Assembly (NCBI GenBank): GCA_021777755.1
Contig: JAJYDE010000004.1
Coordinates: 78,863-142,862, forward strand
Direction of reading: 5' to 3'
From: Deltaproteobacteria bacterium
GTDB lineage: Bacteria > Desulfobacterota > Syntrophobacteria > Syntrophobacterales > Syntrophobacteraceae
DNA: 64,000 bases
Both the position numbers and the translations under genes were made by a program. The notes beneath the pieces are model-generated. The model did not search any database. It worked only from the letters and a program-made list of their open reading frames with translations, and was not told where the DNA came from. The first letter of the stretch is position 1. Each line of letters opens with the position of its first letter. Of the stretch, positions 28,154 through 37,088 are shown one piece after another.

Positions 28154-29443
28154 ATGGGCGAAGACCTCAAGAAAATGTATCGCACTATGATGGAGGATCA
28201 TTTTCCGGACTCGCTGCGGGTGAGCTTCGGAGACCAGTCGCTTGTCTACCGCAAAAGGTCCTGGAAGTTTCCCGACGCCAAGACGGGGGAACTGATCGAA
28301 AAGGGGCTGCGCTACGGGGAAAACCCGGGCCAGGAAGCGGCGCTCTTTGAACTGATCGGCGGCAACCTGACGCTCGGGGCCTGCGGGTTTATCGATCCGG
28401 CGAGCGGCCTAGTGAGCGCGATTTCCGAAGAAGACATGCTCCAGGAGGGCAAACACCCCGGCAAGACCAATCTGACCGACTTGGACAACGGGCTCAACAT
28501 ATTGAAATTCCTTACCGGAAAACCCGCCGCGGTGATCTTGAAGCACAACAACCCCTGCGGGGCGGCCCTTGCCGCAAGCCTGGCGGAGGCCTACCACCGG
28601 GCGAACCGGGCCGACAGGATCGCCGCCTTCGGGGGCTGTTTGGTGGTCAATCGAGCAATCGACAAGACCACCGCCGAACTCATTTCCGAAAACTACCTGG
28701 AAGTGGTGGCGGCCCCGGACTACGAGGCCGGAGCGCTCGAAGTCCTCAAAAAACGGGCGAACCTGCGAATTATCCGCATATCCCGGATCGACCGGCTAAG
28801 CGATTATATCGATAAGCGATTCCTCGATTTCAAATCGCTTATCGACGGAGGGCTGATCGTGCAGCAGTCGCCAAACTACACGATTCGAAGCGCCAGGGAC
28901 TTCAAGCCGGCCGAATGCGTCTACCAGGGCAAAACTTATAAAATGGAAAGACAGGCGAGCGAGCGGGAAACAGCCGATCTTCTTTTCGGCTGGTTCGTCG
29001 AGCAGGGGGTGAGTTCCAATTCGGTGCTCTATGTAAAAGACGAGTGCACGGTGGGGATCGGCACGGGCGAACAGGACCGGGTCGGGGTGGCCGAAATCGC
29101 GGTCTACAAGGCTTACCGCAAGTATGCCGATGCTCTCTGTTACGACAGGCTGAAGATGTCTTACAACGAATTGGAGCTGGCCGTCGAGAAGGCGGAGCGC
29201 CCCGCGGAGACAAAAGCGCAAATCGATTCTCTCACAGCTGAGGCCAAGGCAGGGCTTATTGGTTCGGCGATGGTCTCCGATGCCTTTTTTCCTTTCCGCG
29301 ACGGGGTGGACGTGGGACTTCGCCAGGGGGTGAGGGCGATTATCCAGCCGGGGGGCTCGATGCGGGACTGGGAAGTGATCGAAGCTTGCAACCAGGCCGG
29401 GGTGACCATGGTGTTTACGGGTCAGCGGGCCTTCAAGCACTGA
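28154..29443 (+). CDS. AICAR transformylase (stand-alone PurH C-terminal domain)
   Basis: The protein formylates AICAR to FAICAR with 10-formyl-tetrahydrofolate in purine synthesis. The 429 residues match only the transformylase half of PurH: LRYGENPGQEAALFE, LKHNNPCGAA with the catalytic Lys130-His131, the AFGGCLVVNRAIDK segment, and DAFFPFRDGVD, IIQPGGSMRD near the end. The IMP cyclohydrolase domain is absent. SD AGGAGG is 5 nt before ATG 28154. Confidence 0.92.
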   Translation: MGEDLKKMYRTMMEDHFPDSLRVSFGDQSLVYRKRSWKFPDAKTGELIEKGLRYGENPGQEAALFELIGGNLTLGACGFIDPASGLVSAISEEDMLQEGKHPGKTNLTDLDNGLNILKFLTGKPAAVILKHNNPCGAALAASLAEAYHRANRADRIAAFGGCLVVNRAIDKTTAELISENYLEVVAAPDYEAGALEVLKKRANLRIIRISRIDRLSDYIDKRFLDFKSLIDGGLIVQQSPNYTIRSARDFKPAECVYQGKTYKMERQASERETADLLFGWFVEQGVSSNSVLYVKDECTVGIGTGEQDRVGVAEIAVYKAYRKYADALCYDRLKMSYNELELAVEKAERPAETKAQIDSLTAEAKAGLIGSAMVSDAFFPFRDGVDVGLRQGVRAIIQPGGSMRDWEVIEACNQAGVTMVFTGQRAFKH

Positions 29444-29492
29444 GCAAATCGCACCGCCTCTAGAGGCAAAGGATTTCCTCCGCCACCTTTTT

Positions 29493-29522
29493 CGCCCGCC
29501 GGACTCTTCGGCCCGGCGGGCG
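29493..29522. terminator. Strong hairpin between convergent genes
   Basis: A perfect 10 bp inverted repeat (CGCCCGCCGG and CCGGCGGGCG, 10 nt loop) lies between the converging AICAR transformylase and metF genes. No T-tract follows on either strand, so it may stop transcription only weakly or with Rho. Confidence 0.55.
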
Positions 29523-29537
29523 GATGGGGCAAATCGT

Positions 29538-30479
29538 CTAGAACCGCGGTCGGGGAAGCAGACCCGCCCTTTCGGTGATCTCCTTTACCCTTTCCTCCCA
29601 TTCGATGGCCATGATGTGGACCCCGGCGACGCCGGGGATTTCGCGCACTTCCTGAATTTGTTCGAGAAGCAGGCGGATGCCCTCCTCGGCCTGTTCGGTT
29701 TTGGCAACACCACGAATGCGCTTTATGATCTCATCGGGGATGGAGATGCCGGCGACGTTTTTGTTCATGTAGGCCGCCATACCGGCGGACTTTAGCGGCG
29801 TAAGGCCTGCAAGAATATAGCATTTGCGGTCCAGGCCCATGTCGCAGGCCATCTTCATGAATTCACGGAACCGGTTCATATCGTAGATGCACTGGGTTTG
29901 GACAAAATCGGCGCCGGCGTCGATCTTTTTGGCCAGCCGTATCACCCGGAACTCGAAAGGGTCGGCGAAGGGATTGGCCGCGGCGCCCAAAAACATCTTC
30001 ACGCCGCCCTGGACCGGGTCTCCGCTGTTGACCACGCCCGAGTCCCTGATCGTGCGCACCACGTCGAGGAGTTGCAAGGAATCGATATCGAAGACGTTCT
30101 TGGACTTGGGATGGTTTCCGAAAGTCTGATGATCGCCGGTAAGGCAGAGCATGTTTCGGATCCCCAAAGCGTAGGCGCCGAAAAGATCGCTTTGGGCGGC
30201 GATGCGGTTGCGGTCCCTGGTAACCATCTGCATGACCGGCTCGACGCCGTTTTTGACCAGAATGTAGCTGGCCGCGATGCTCGACATACGGACAACGGCC
30301 GTCTGGTTGTCAGTGACGTTGGCCGCGTCCACGCAGCCCTTGACCAGTGCAATTTTCTTTTCGAGATGTTCGACATCCGCGCCCTTGGGAGGGCCGCACT
30401 CACACGTGACGGCAAAATGACCGGAGCTTAGCACCCTCTCAAGATTACTCCCGGATTTGACAACGCTTTTGTCGCTCAT
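29538..30479 (-). CDS. metF: Methylenetetrahydrofolate reductase MetF
   Basis: MetF interconverts methylene- and methyl-tetrahydrofolate. The 313-residue TIM-barrel protein has the start of the family in FAVTCECGPPKGAD, NVTDNQTAVVRMS, LCLTGDHQ, FVQTQCIYD and ILAGLTPLKS. Like the MetF of acetogens it is paired with MetV, encoded just upstream in the same operon, and probably draws electrons through it rather than directly from NADH. SD AAGGAG precedes ATG 30479. Confidence 0.95.
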   Translation of the reverse strand: MSDKSVVKSGSNLERVLSSGHFAVTCECGPPKGADVEHLEKKIALVKGCVDAANVTDNQTAVVRMSSIAASYILVKNGVEPVMQMVTRDRNRIAAQSDLFGAYALGIRNMLCLTGDHQTFGNHPKSKNVFDIDSLQLLDVVRTIRDSGVVNSGDPVQGGVKMFLGAAANPFADPFEFRVIRLAKKIDAGADFVQTQCIYDMNRFREFMKMACDMGLDRKCYILAGLTPLKSAGMAAYMNKNVAGISIPDEIIKRIRGVAKTEQAEEGIRLLLEQIQEVREIPGVAGVHIMAIEWEERVKEITERAGLLPRPRF

Positions 30480-30530
30480 ACATCTTTCTCCTTGAAGGAC
30501 GCAGAAAAGTCGGGGGTTTTGCGATACCTG

Positions 30531-31214
30531 TCATTTAACATCGTAGAGCTGTTCCCTGGCTGAGCGACGAACCCCGCCGTCCGAAGCGGTCGACCAATCC
30601 TTGGCGGGCAGAAGATTGCGGAGATCCTCGAGCCTCCCGAGCCTCTTTAGCCTGTCATAAATAAGCTGCCAAACACAGTCGATGTTTTTGGGATCGACTT
30701 CACACTTGCCCTTTTCAGAGCCGCCGCAGGGGCCGTTTAAAAGGTGTTTGGAGCAGCGCGCAACCGGGCAGATGCCGCCCGTGTAAGCGACAATGCAACT
30801 GCCGCAACCCGCGCACATCTCCGCCCAGAGCCCCTGTTGCATGTTGGCCCCGTAAAAAGTGGTGTCCAGTCCGGGGAAAATGGGAATATTGCCCAGCCGG
30901 TCGGCCAGAAAATTGACCCCCACCCCGCAGGCAAGCGAGACCACGGCGTCGATCCCTTCGGCCTCCACCTGGCTTAGCACGGGCACGATGAATTCCAGGT
31001 CGCATTGCCGCTGAACACAGCCTTCAAGGATGGTTTTTTTTCTGCCGTCCTTGCCAAAAGCGATCCTCAAACCCGAGGCGAGGATCTGGACCTCGGCCTC
31101 TCCGCCCGAAAGGCAGACCGTCGTGCATGTGCCGCAGCCGACGACCAGGACCTTTTGGAAATCTTCAAGATAGCCCTTAACCTGCAGGAACGGTTTAGGG
31201 TCGGCAACAATCAT
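30531..31214 (-). CDS. metV: MetV, cysteine-rich partner of MetF
   Basis: The 227-residue protein has a first half with VVGCGTCTTVCLSGG and ILEGCVQRQCD, and a C-terminal cysteine cluster CAGCGSCIVAYTGGICPVARC followed by NGPCGG and KCEVD. This pattern is that of MetV, the zinc and iron-sulfur subunit of the MetFV methylene-THF reductase. SD GAGGAG precedes ATG 31214. The flavoprotein gene ends 30 nt upstream. Confidence 0.92.
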   Translation of the reverse strand: MIVADPKPFLQVKGYLEDFQKVLVVGCGTCTTVCLSGGEAEVQILASGLRIAFGKDGRKKTILEGCVQRQCDLEFIVPVLSQVEAEGIDAVVSLACGVGVNFLADRLGNIPIFPGLDTTFYGANMQQGLWAEMCAGCGSCIVAYTGGICPVARCSKHLLNGPCGGSEKGKCEVDPKNIDCVWQLIYDRLKRLGRLEDLRNLLPAKDWSTASDGGVRRSAREQLYDVK

Positions 31215-31244
31215 CTCGAATCTCCTCGGTTTATCTGCAGCGGC

Positions 31245-33344
31245 TCAACGGCCGACTGCGGTTTCAAGGTTGACTGCCCGAAATCTTTCCCATATGCGGG
31301 TCCAGGATTCGTCCCCGCTTCCCTCCATTTTAAAAAGCTGGAGTTTTTCGCCTCCCAGCCCGATTTCGTCCAGATACCTTTGGGTACGCGTGATTCGCCT
31401 CTCAAGCCAGCCTTCCACCCTGGGGTAGTAACAGGCGCCTTCGGGGCAGGAAACCACGGCGACCTTGTCGGCCCCGAGTTCAAAAGGACTCACAAGATCG
31501 GCCATGCTCAGCCGGCCCACACAGGGGACCAGGATGCGCAAAACACCCGTTTCCATGATCTCCCCGGCGCTCTGATCCTTGAGGTACTTCCTGCTGGTCG
31601 TTCCGTTGACACAGCAATAGGCAATCAGAAAGGGCCTGGCCACCCTTTCGAGATCCAGCCCGGCCACATTTTCCACCATGGACTTTTTCATGGCCGCGGT
31701 GGGAAACCTCAAGACTTCGATGGCAAAAGCCGGACATTCCGCCGCGCACAGGCCGCAGGTCTGGCACTCCTGCGGGGGCATGAAAGCCGTCCTTCTTACC
31801 TGCGCGACCCCGAAGGGGCATATGCGCACACAGGTAAGGCAGCCCGCACAGTGGTTGGGAAACTGCAAATGCGCTCCGGTTGCGCAGGATAGACAACGCC
31901 TGGACTCCGAGAGGGCTTCCTCTTCGGTATAGACCGGCTCGATAGGGGAAAAATCCTTGATGCGTTCGGCCGGATCGGTCAAATCCACGCAAACCCGGTC
32001 CAATCGCCTGGCTTTGGCGGCGGTCGCCGCCGGAAGCTCTCCGATGTTGATCGTATTTTTGTCGGGCAGCTTGAGGATTTCGCCCGTTTCCAGGTAGTGA
32101 GCCAGCACCTTTGCGGCGTCATGCCCCGTACCCACGGCCTGGATGGCCGAACCCGGACCGGTCATCACCTCGCCGCAGGCAAATACCCCCGGCTCGGAGG
32201 TGGCCATCGATTCCCGATCGCAGGTAAGCCTGCCCCCGTTAACGGAGACCTCTGAGCCTAGAAGAAAATCGAGATTGGCCTTCTGGCCTATTCCAAGAAT
32301 TACACTATCGACTTCGACCGTGTTTGTCACCGACTCGTCATAGGAGGGGCTAAACCTTCGCTGGGCGTCAAAGACGCTTGCACAACGCCGAAATTCCATG
32401 GCGCGCACCGCCCCATCTTTTTCCAGGATGGCCTTGGGCCCCCAGGAGTTGAGGATTTCGATGCCTTCCTCTTCGGCTTCGGCAATTTCCCATTTCCACG
32501 CAGGCATCTCCTCGCGGCTTTCCAGGCAGGCCATATAGACGTTTTTCGGCCCGAGCCGTTTTGCGGCCCTGGCGATATCGATCGCCACATTGCCTCCCCC
32601 GATCACCAGGGTGCGCTCCCCCAACTCAGGACACAGCCCGTTAGCCACATCCCAAAGGAAAGTCACGCCAAGGAAAACCCCCTTGCTCCCCGTGCCCGGA
32701 ATGGGCAAGGAATGGCTCTCGGAGAGGCCGACCGCGATGAGCACCGCATCGTTTTCCTTTCTTAACTGCTCGAAGGAAATATCGACGCCCACACTGCTGC
32801 CGAAATGGACCTCGATGCCGGTGGCAAGGATGTCCTCGATATCCTGGGCCAGTGCCTCGGGGGGAAGCCGGTAGCGGGGAATGGCGTGGGCGAGCATGCC
32901 GCCAAGCTTGGTGTCCTTTTCGTAGACCTTCACCTTGTAGCCGCGAAGGGCGAGATCCATGGCCGCGGTAAGGCCCGCTGGGCCCGCGCCGATAATGGCC
33001 GCGCTCTTGTCGCTATTTATCTGAACAGCCTTCTTGCGACGGGCTATACGGTGAGCGGCAGTGTTTTCAACGACGAAGCGCTTGAGCATCCGCAGGCTTA
33101 CCGCCTCATCGATTGCCACCCTTCGGCATTTGGATTCGCACGGATGATGGCAGATTCGACCGCAAACGGACGGAAACGGATTTACCTCCAGCAAGACGTC
33201 GAGGGCGCCCTCGTAATCGCCCTTGCTGATGCGCTGCACATATTCCCGGGTGTCGGTGTGGACCGGACAAGCGGCCGAACATGTGGGAAGCACGTCGCCT
33301 GCAATAGACTGCAAGGAACCCTGGGAACTTTTATCCATCGACAT
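31245..33344 (-). CDS. GltD/HdrA-like flavoprotein with ferredoxin domains and C-terminal MvhD domain
   Basis: This redox protein has 699 residues. It contains an N-terminal iron-sulfur region like GltD/NfnB (C22, C26, C61, C65, C69, C73) and an FAD fold with GAGPAGL at 119-125. A second Rossmann motif GGGNVAID is followed by two 4Fe-4S clusters (CAGCLTCVRICP and CQTCGLCAAECP). The C-terminal domain resembles MvhD/FlpD, the partner of heterodisulfide reductases and hydrogenases. Together with MetV and MetF in one operon it is a good candidate for feeding electrons to methylene-THF reductase, possibly by flavin-based bifurcation. ATG 33344 has GAGAGAGGG ahead. Confidence 0.88.
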   Translation of the reverse strand: MSMDKSSQGSLQSIAGDVLPTCSAACPVHTDTREYVQRISKGDYEGALDVLLEVNPFPSVCGRICHHPCESKCRRVAIDEAVSLRMLKRFVVENTAAHRIARRKKAVQINSDKSAAIIGAGPAGLTAAMDLALRGYKVKVYEKDTKLGGMLAHAIPRYRLPPEALAQDIEDILATGIEVHFGSSVGVDISFEQLRKENDAVLIAVGLSESHSLPIPGTGSKGVFLGVTFLWDVANGLCPELGERTLVIGGGNVAIDIARAAKRLGPKNVYMACLESREEMPAWKWEIAEAEEEGIEILNSWGPKAILEKDGAVRAMEFRRCASVFDAQRRFSPSYDESVTNTVEVDSVILGIGQKANLDFLLGSEVSVNGGRLTCDRESMATSEPGVFACGEVMTGPGSAIQAVGTGHDAAKVLAHYLETGEILKLPDKNTINIGELPAATAAKARRLDRVCVDLTDPAERIKDFSPIEPVYTEEEALSESRRCLSCATGAHLQFPNHCAGCLTCVRICPFGVAQVRRTAFMPPQECQTCGLCAAECPAFAIEVLRFPTAAMKKSMVENVAGLDLERVARPFLIAYCCVNGTTSRKYLKDQSAGEIMETGVLRILVPCVGRLSMADLVSPFELGADKVAVVSCPEGACYYPRVEGWLERRITRTQRYLDEIGLGGEKLQLFKMEGSGDESWTRIWERFRAVNLETAVGR

Positions 33345-33394
33345 TGAAGCCCTCTCTCGATCCACGCTAATGAGAACCGAAGCAATTTTGAATA

Positions 33395-33408
33395 GTGATC
33401 TAAATCAA
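33395..33408 (-). promoter_or_regulatory. CRP/FNR-family-like box
   Basis: Minus-strand TTGAT-TTAG-ATCAC matches the FNR consensus TTGAT-N4-ATCAA at nine of ten positions. It lies 51 nt upstream of the flavoprotein start. FNR or a related CRP-family regulator may control the operon; no such regulator is encoded in the window. Confidence 0.45.
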
Positions 33409-33504
33409 TCAGTATGAAATGGGGTTTTAATCTAGCGCAAATCCGTGTGGATTATAACTCTTTTGATCGGATGGCCGCCAGAATTTTTTCTCTAAATATT
33501 TGAG

Positions 33505-33534
33505 TTGAGTTCCGCGCGTTTTTTTTGGTAGAAT
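33505..33534 (+). promoter_or_regulatory. Possible promoter for nfnAB
   Basis: TTGAGT and TAGAAT are separated by 18 nt, about 195 nt upstream of the nfnA start. Confidence 0.45.
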
Positions 33535-33729
33535 AGTTCGATTAAACTCGCTACAGCCCCCCGACCCCAGATATCCGCCCCAGGGCGGTTGGAGTTGATG
33601 TTCGGTCCGGAAAAAGGGGCGCTTTTCTGCTCGACTCGCTGCATGAATCCACTTTTTTTTACTGCCTCACAGTTGGACTTCATCGCGGAAGCGGGCGCCA
33701 AACGATCAATTTATCACGAGGAAACCGGC

Positions 33730-34599
33730 ATGTACAGAATTCTCGAAAAACAGGTTTTGAGCGACGTGACCAAACTGATGGTGGTCGAAGCGCCGCAGGT
33801 TGCCCGCAAAGCCAGGGCGGGGCAGTTCATCATCGTGCTCATGCACGACCAGGGCGAGCGTATTCCTCTAACCATTGCCGACTACGACAAGGCAGCGGGC
33901 ACTATAACGCTGATTTTCCAGGAAGTTGGCAAATCGACCAAGGAAATGGGGACCATGAACGTGGGCGACTCCTTTCGCCATGTGGTCGGCCCTCTTGGCC
34001 ATCCCACCGATATAGAAAACTACGGCGAAGTCATCTGCGTGGGCGGCGGCGTGGGGATCGCCCCGGTCTACCCGATAGCCCGCGAGCTCAAAGAGGCCGG
34101 AAACCGGGTGACCTCCATAATAGGGGCCAGGACCAAAGAGCTGCTGCTCTGGGAAGACAAGATGCGCGCGGTCTCCGATGAACTCATCGTTACCACCGAC
34201 GACGGCTCCCACGGCCGAAAAGACCTGGTGACGGTCCCTCTTAAGGAAATTCTTGACAGCCGCCCGGGGCGGATAAAAAAGATTTGGGCCATCGGGCCTG
34301 CGATCATGATGAAATTTGTCGCCACGACGACCAAACCCTATGGCGTTCCCACCATCGTCAGCCTCAATACCATTATGGTCGACGGTACGGGTATGTGCGG
34401 CGGCTGCCGGGTGGTTTTGGACGACGGCGCCCAGTTCGTGTGCGTCGACGGCCCCGAGTTCGACGCTCACAAAGTGGACTGGAACAATCTTTTGTCCCGC
34501 CTCGCCTTCTATCGCCCCGAGGAACAGGCCGCCACCGAGCGCTACCAAAAGGACCACGAGTGCAAACTCGATCGAGCAATCGCTAATGGAGTAAAATAA
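33730..34599 (+). CDS. nfnA: NADH-dependent ferredoxin:NADP oxidoreductase subunit A (NfnA-like)
   Basis: The 289-residue protein has the ferredoxin-NADP reductase fold of the dihydroorotate dehydrogenase electron-transfer type. GQFIIVLMHDQGERIPLTIADYD binds FAD, VICVGGGVGIAPVYPIAREL binds NAD, and the C-terminal GMCGGCRVVLDD with FVCVDGPEFDAH carries a [2Fe-2S] cluster. Next to an NfnB-like gene it fits the small subunit of the electron-bifurcating transhydrogenase NfnAB. SulfideDH-type naming is an alternative. ATG 33730 has GAGGAAA 6 nt upstream. Confidence 0.9.
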   Translation: MYRILEKQVLSDVTKLMVVEAPQVARKARAGQFIIVLMHDQGERIPLTIADYDKAAGTITLIFQEVGKSTKEMGTMNVGDSFRHVVGPLGHPTDIENYGEVICVGGGVGIAPVYPIARELKEAGNRVTSIIGARTKELLLWEDKMRAVSDELIVTTDDGSHGRKDLVTVPLKEILDSRPGRIKKIWAIGPAIMMKFVATTTKPYGVPTIVSLNTIMVDGTGMCGGCRVVLDDGAQFVCVDGPEFDAHKVDWNNLLSRLAFYRPEEQAATERYQKDHECKLDRAIANGVK

Positions 34600-36057
34600 A
34601 TGGCTCAACTCACGCAAAAAGAACGCATGAAGATACCCCGCCAGGATATGCCCGTACAGACGCCCGAAGACAGGGTGCAAAATTTTTCGGAAGTGGCCCT
34701 GGGCTACACCCTGGAGCTTGCCAGACTCGAAGCCGAACGCTGCCTGCAGTGCAAGGACCCCCACTGCATGGAAGGCTGCCCGGTGGAGGTGAGGATCCCC
34801 GAATTCATCCAGGCGGTCCGCGACGGCGATATGGCTGAAGCGGTCAAGATAATGAAGAGCAAAAACAATTTGCCGGCCATCTGCGGCCGGGTCTGCCCGC
34901 AGGAAGTGCAGTGCGAATCGCGCTGCATATTGGGCAAAAAGGGCGAACCGGTAGCCATCGGGCGAATCGAAAGATTTGTCGGCGACTACGAGCTTGCCAA
35001 CAAGACTCTCGAGATGAGCAAGGGGGCGCCCACGGGCAAAAAGGTCGCAGTATGCGGCTCGGGGCCCGCCGGGCTTACCTGCGCGGTGGACCTTGCGCGC
35101 ATGGGGCATGAAGTAACGATCTTCGAGTCCCTCCACACTCCGGGCGGGGTGCTCGTCTACGGCATCCCCGAGTTCAGGCTTCCCAAGGAATCGGTCATCA
35201 AGGCCGAAATCGAAACGGCCGCCAAGGCTCTTTCCATTAACATACTGACCGACTACATCATAGGCCGCACCCTTACAATCGATGAACTGCAGGCCCAATA
35301 CGACGCGATCTTCCTGGGCACGGGCGCGGGACTTCCGATGTTCATGCGCATCCCCGGGATCAATTTCAACGGGGTCATGTCCGCAAATGAATTCCTCACC
35401 CGCTGCAACCTTATGAAGGGCTACCGGTTTCCCGATTTCGACACGCCGGTAAAAGTGGGCAAAAGGGTGGCGGTGATCGGCGCGGGAAACGTGGCCATGG
35501 ATGCCGCGCGCTCGTCTCTTCGTCTCCAGTCCCTGCTGGCCAAGGCCAACGGCAAGGAAAAGTCCGACTCGGAAGTCCACATCGTCTATCGCCGCTCCTC
35601 GGAGGAGGTGCCCGCAAGGCTTGAAGAAGTCCATCACGCCAAAGAAGAAGGCGTTATTTTCGACTTTTTGACCAATCCGGTCGAAATCCTTGGTGATGAA
35701 AAAAGCGCGGTGCGCGCGATGCGCTGCATTCGCATGGAACTGGGCGAACCCGACCAATCGGGCCGACGCAGCCCGGTTGCCATCAAGGGCTCGGAATTCG
35801 ACATGGAGGTGGACCAGGTGATCTTTGCCCTGGGGACCAGCCCGAACCCGTTGGTTTTCAACAATGCCGGGGATCTCCAGCGCTCCAAGTGGGGAACGGT
35901 CGTGGCCGATAAAGACAACGGACGCACCACGGTGAAGGGCATCTGGGCCGGGGGCGACGTCGTGACCGGGGCCGCAACGGTTATCAGCGCCATGGGCGCC
36001 GGGAAACGCGCCGCGGCCGATATCGACGGCTACCTTAAAGGCCAGTTCGAGTGGTAG
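34600..36057 (+). CDS. nfnB: NfnB-like / glutamate synthase small-chain-like flavoprotein
   Basis: The 485-residue product has the N-terminal cysteine clusters CLQCKDPHCMEGCPV and CGRVCPQEVQCESRC for two 4Fe-4S clusters, the FAD motif CGSGPAGLTCAVDLA, a GAGNVAMDAARSS NADPH motif, and ends GGDVVTGAATVISAMGAGKRAA. With NfnA it would couple NADPH, NADH and ferredoxin. The start follows the nfnA stop directly with GGAG 8 nt upstream. A strong terminator follows the stop. Confidence 0.92.
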   Translation: MAQLTQKERMKIPRQDMPVQTPEDRVQNFSEVALGYTLELARLEAERCLQCKDPHCMEGCPVEVRIPEFIQAVRDGDMAEAVKIMKSKNNLPAICGRVCPQEVQCESRCILGKKGEPVAIGRIERFVGDYELANKTLEMSKGAPTGKKVAVCGSGPAGLTCAVDLARMGHEVTIFESLHTPGGVLVYGIPEFRLPKESVIKAEIETAAKALSINILTDYIIGRTLTIDELQAQYDAIFLGTGAGLPMFMRIPGINFNGVMSANEFLTRCNLMKGYRFPDFDTPVKVGKRVAVIGAGNVAMDAARSSLRLQSLLAKANGKEKSDSEVHIVYRRSSEEVPARLEEVHHAKEEGVIFDFLTNPVEILGDEKSAVRAMRCIRMELGEPDQSGRRSPVAIKGSEFDMEVDQVIFALGTSPNPLVFNNAGDLQRSKWGTVVADKDNGRTTVKGIWAGGDVVTGAATVISAMGAGKRAAADIDGYLKGQFEW

Positions 36058-36078
36058 ATTGCAGTTAGCAGGTCTTGA

Positions 36079-36112
36079 TAAAAAAAGCCGGGGCAAATCC
36101 CCGGCTTTTTTT
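36079..36112. terminator. Bidirectional intrinsic terminator
   Basis: GCCGGGG-CAAAT-CCCCGGC is flanked by an A-run on the left and seven T on the right, so it can end nfnAB on the plus strand and the 36133 gene on the minus strand. Confidence 0.93.
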
Positions 36113-36132
36113 ATCTCAGGCGCCCGCGCCCG

Positions 36133-36543
36133 TTATTTGTTTATCCTGGGAATTCTGTATTCGTCGCTGCCGTGGATTTTAAACCGGAACACTATTTTGT
36201 TGGGATCATCGGGAACAGGGCTATAGGGCAGCCGCACGGTGTACCGGCTCCCGGGGGCCATGGTGCCGATATCGACGATTTTATTCCAAAAAACCCTGGT
36301 TTCGTCGGCATCCATGGTGTACATGTCGATCACCAGCCCCTTGATGGCACGGTTGGATTCGTTCACGATAAAGCCGGTGATCTGGCCGTCGGCAGTGATG
36401 TTGAAATGTTTGAAAAACAATACGTTGCTTTCGCTCCCGCTCGTATTAAGCACCCGGCCGTTACTGTAGAAGGAATCGGCCCCGGCTACCAGCGGAGAAA
36501 AAAGCAAAGCGGCCAGCACTAACACAAGAATCCGGTCAATCAT
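36133..36543 (-). CDS. Small secreted protein at the end of the zinc-transport operon
   Basis: The product is 136 residues with a signal peptide (LVLVLAALLFSPLVAGA) and a beta-rich mature part (ITGFIVNESNRAIKGLVIDMY, TMAPGSRYTVRLPY) like FxLYD-type immunoglobulin-like domains. The function is unknown. Its start overlaps the stop of the Fur-family gene (ATGA), so it is the last gene of the transporter operon. Confidence 0.65.
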   Translation of the reverse strand: MIDRILVLVLAALLFSPLVAGADSFYSNGRVLNTSGSESNVLFFKHFNITADGQITGFIVNESNRAIKGLVIDMYTMDADETRVFWNKIVDIGTMAPGSRYTVRLPYSPVPDDPNKIVFRFKIHGSDEYRIPRINK

Positions 36544-37088
36544 TCCATGCTCCTGTTACTGTTTTCGAGTAAATCTTGCGCCGATTTGCGCTCGCCTTTA
36601 AGGCAACGCTCGCAAGTCCCATAGACGGTCAATTTATGATCGTTCACGGTAAAACCGTGCCGCCTGCCGATCTCATCGAATGTATGCGCCGAGAGGCATT
36701 CCCGAAAATCGACCACGCGATTGCACATGGTGCAGATGAGATGGTGATGGTGAGACCCGCCGCACACCCGGTACCGGTGGGAACCATCCGAGAGTTCGAC
36801 CCGGTCGAGCACCCTGCTTTCCACCAACTGCTCGATCGAGCGGAAAACCGTTGCGCGGCCGATCCTGCCGTGAGCTGCCCGCAGCTGCTGCCACAGATCG
36901 TCTGCCGAAAACGCTTCTCCGGTGCGCGCAAGCTCGACCAGTTTTTCCAGAAGCATTCGCCTCGGGGCCGTGTTTGGACGGCTGAGGTCAAAAAAGGCAT
37001 TCTCGATCCGGCAAACCGCATCTTGATTGTCGCCTTCGGCGCAAAGCGGCCGAGGCGGCCGGGAGTGGGAGCCCGGTTCCTTTTTCAT
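36540..37088 (-). CDS. Fur-family regulator, probably Zur
   Basis: The 182-residue protein has a winged helix (RRMLLEKLVELARTGEAFSADDLW, GRATVFRSIEQLVE) and the metal-binding hinge SHHHHLICTMCN with a second CERC pair, both typical of Fur-type regulators. Encoded inside a zinc-type ABC transporter operon whose promoter carries a perfect palindrome, it most likely acts as the zinc-responsive repressor Zur; iron or manganese sensing cannot be excluded. ATG 37088 follows a run of G. Confidence 0.85.
   Translation of the reverse strand: MKKEPGSHSRPPRPLCAEGDNQDAVCRIENAFFDLSRPNTAPRRMLLEKLVELARTGEAFSADDLWQQLRAAHGRIGRATVFRSIEQLVESRVLDRVELSDGSHRYRVCGGSHHHHLICTMCNRVVDFRECLSAHTFDEIGRRHGFTVNDHKLTVYGTCERCLKGERKSAQDLLENSNRSME

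Larger units (their letters stand above)
33345..33729. promoter_or_regulatory. Divergent control region between the metVF operon and nfnAB
   Basis: This 385-nt region separates the flavoprotein-metVF operon from nfnAB. It is AT-rich compared with its neighbours and holds an FNR/HcpR-like box and a plus-strand promoter, listed separately. An open frame from 33589 into nfnA looks non-coding. No gene is seen here. Confidence 0.6.

Noticed and set aside
33868..36096. Minus-strand open frame of 742 codons opposite nfnAB
   Set aside because: It is antisense to two well-supported genes with conserved motifs and shows no domain. Long antisense frames are common in GC-rich DNA.
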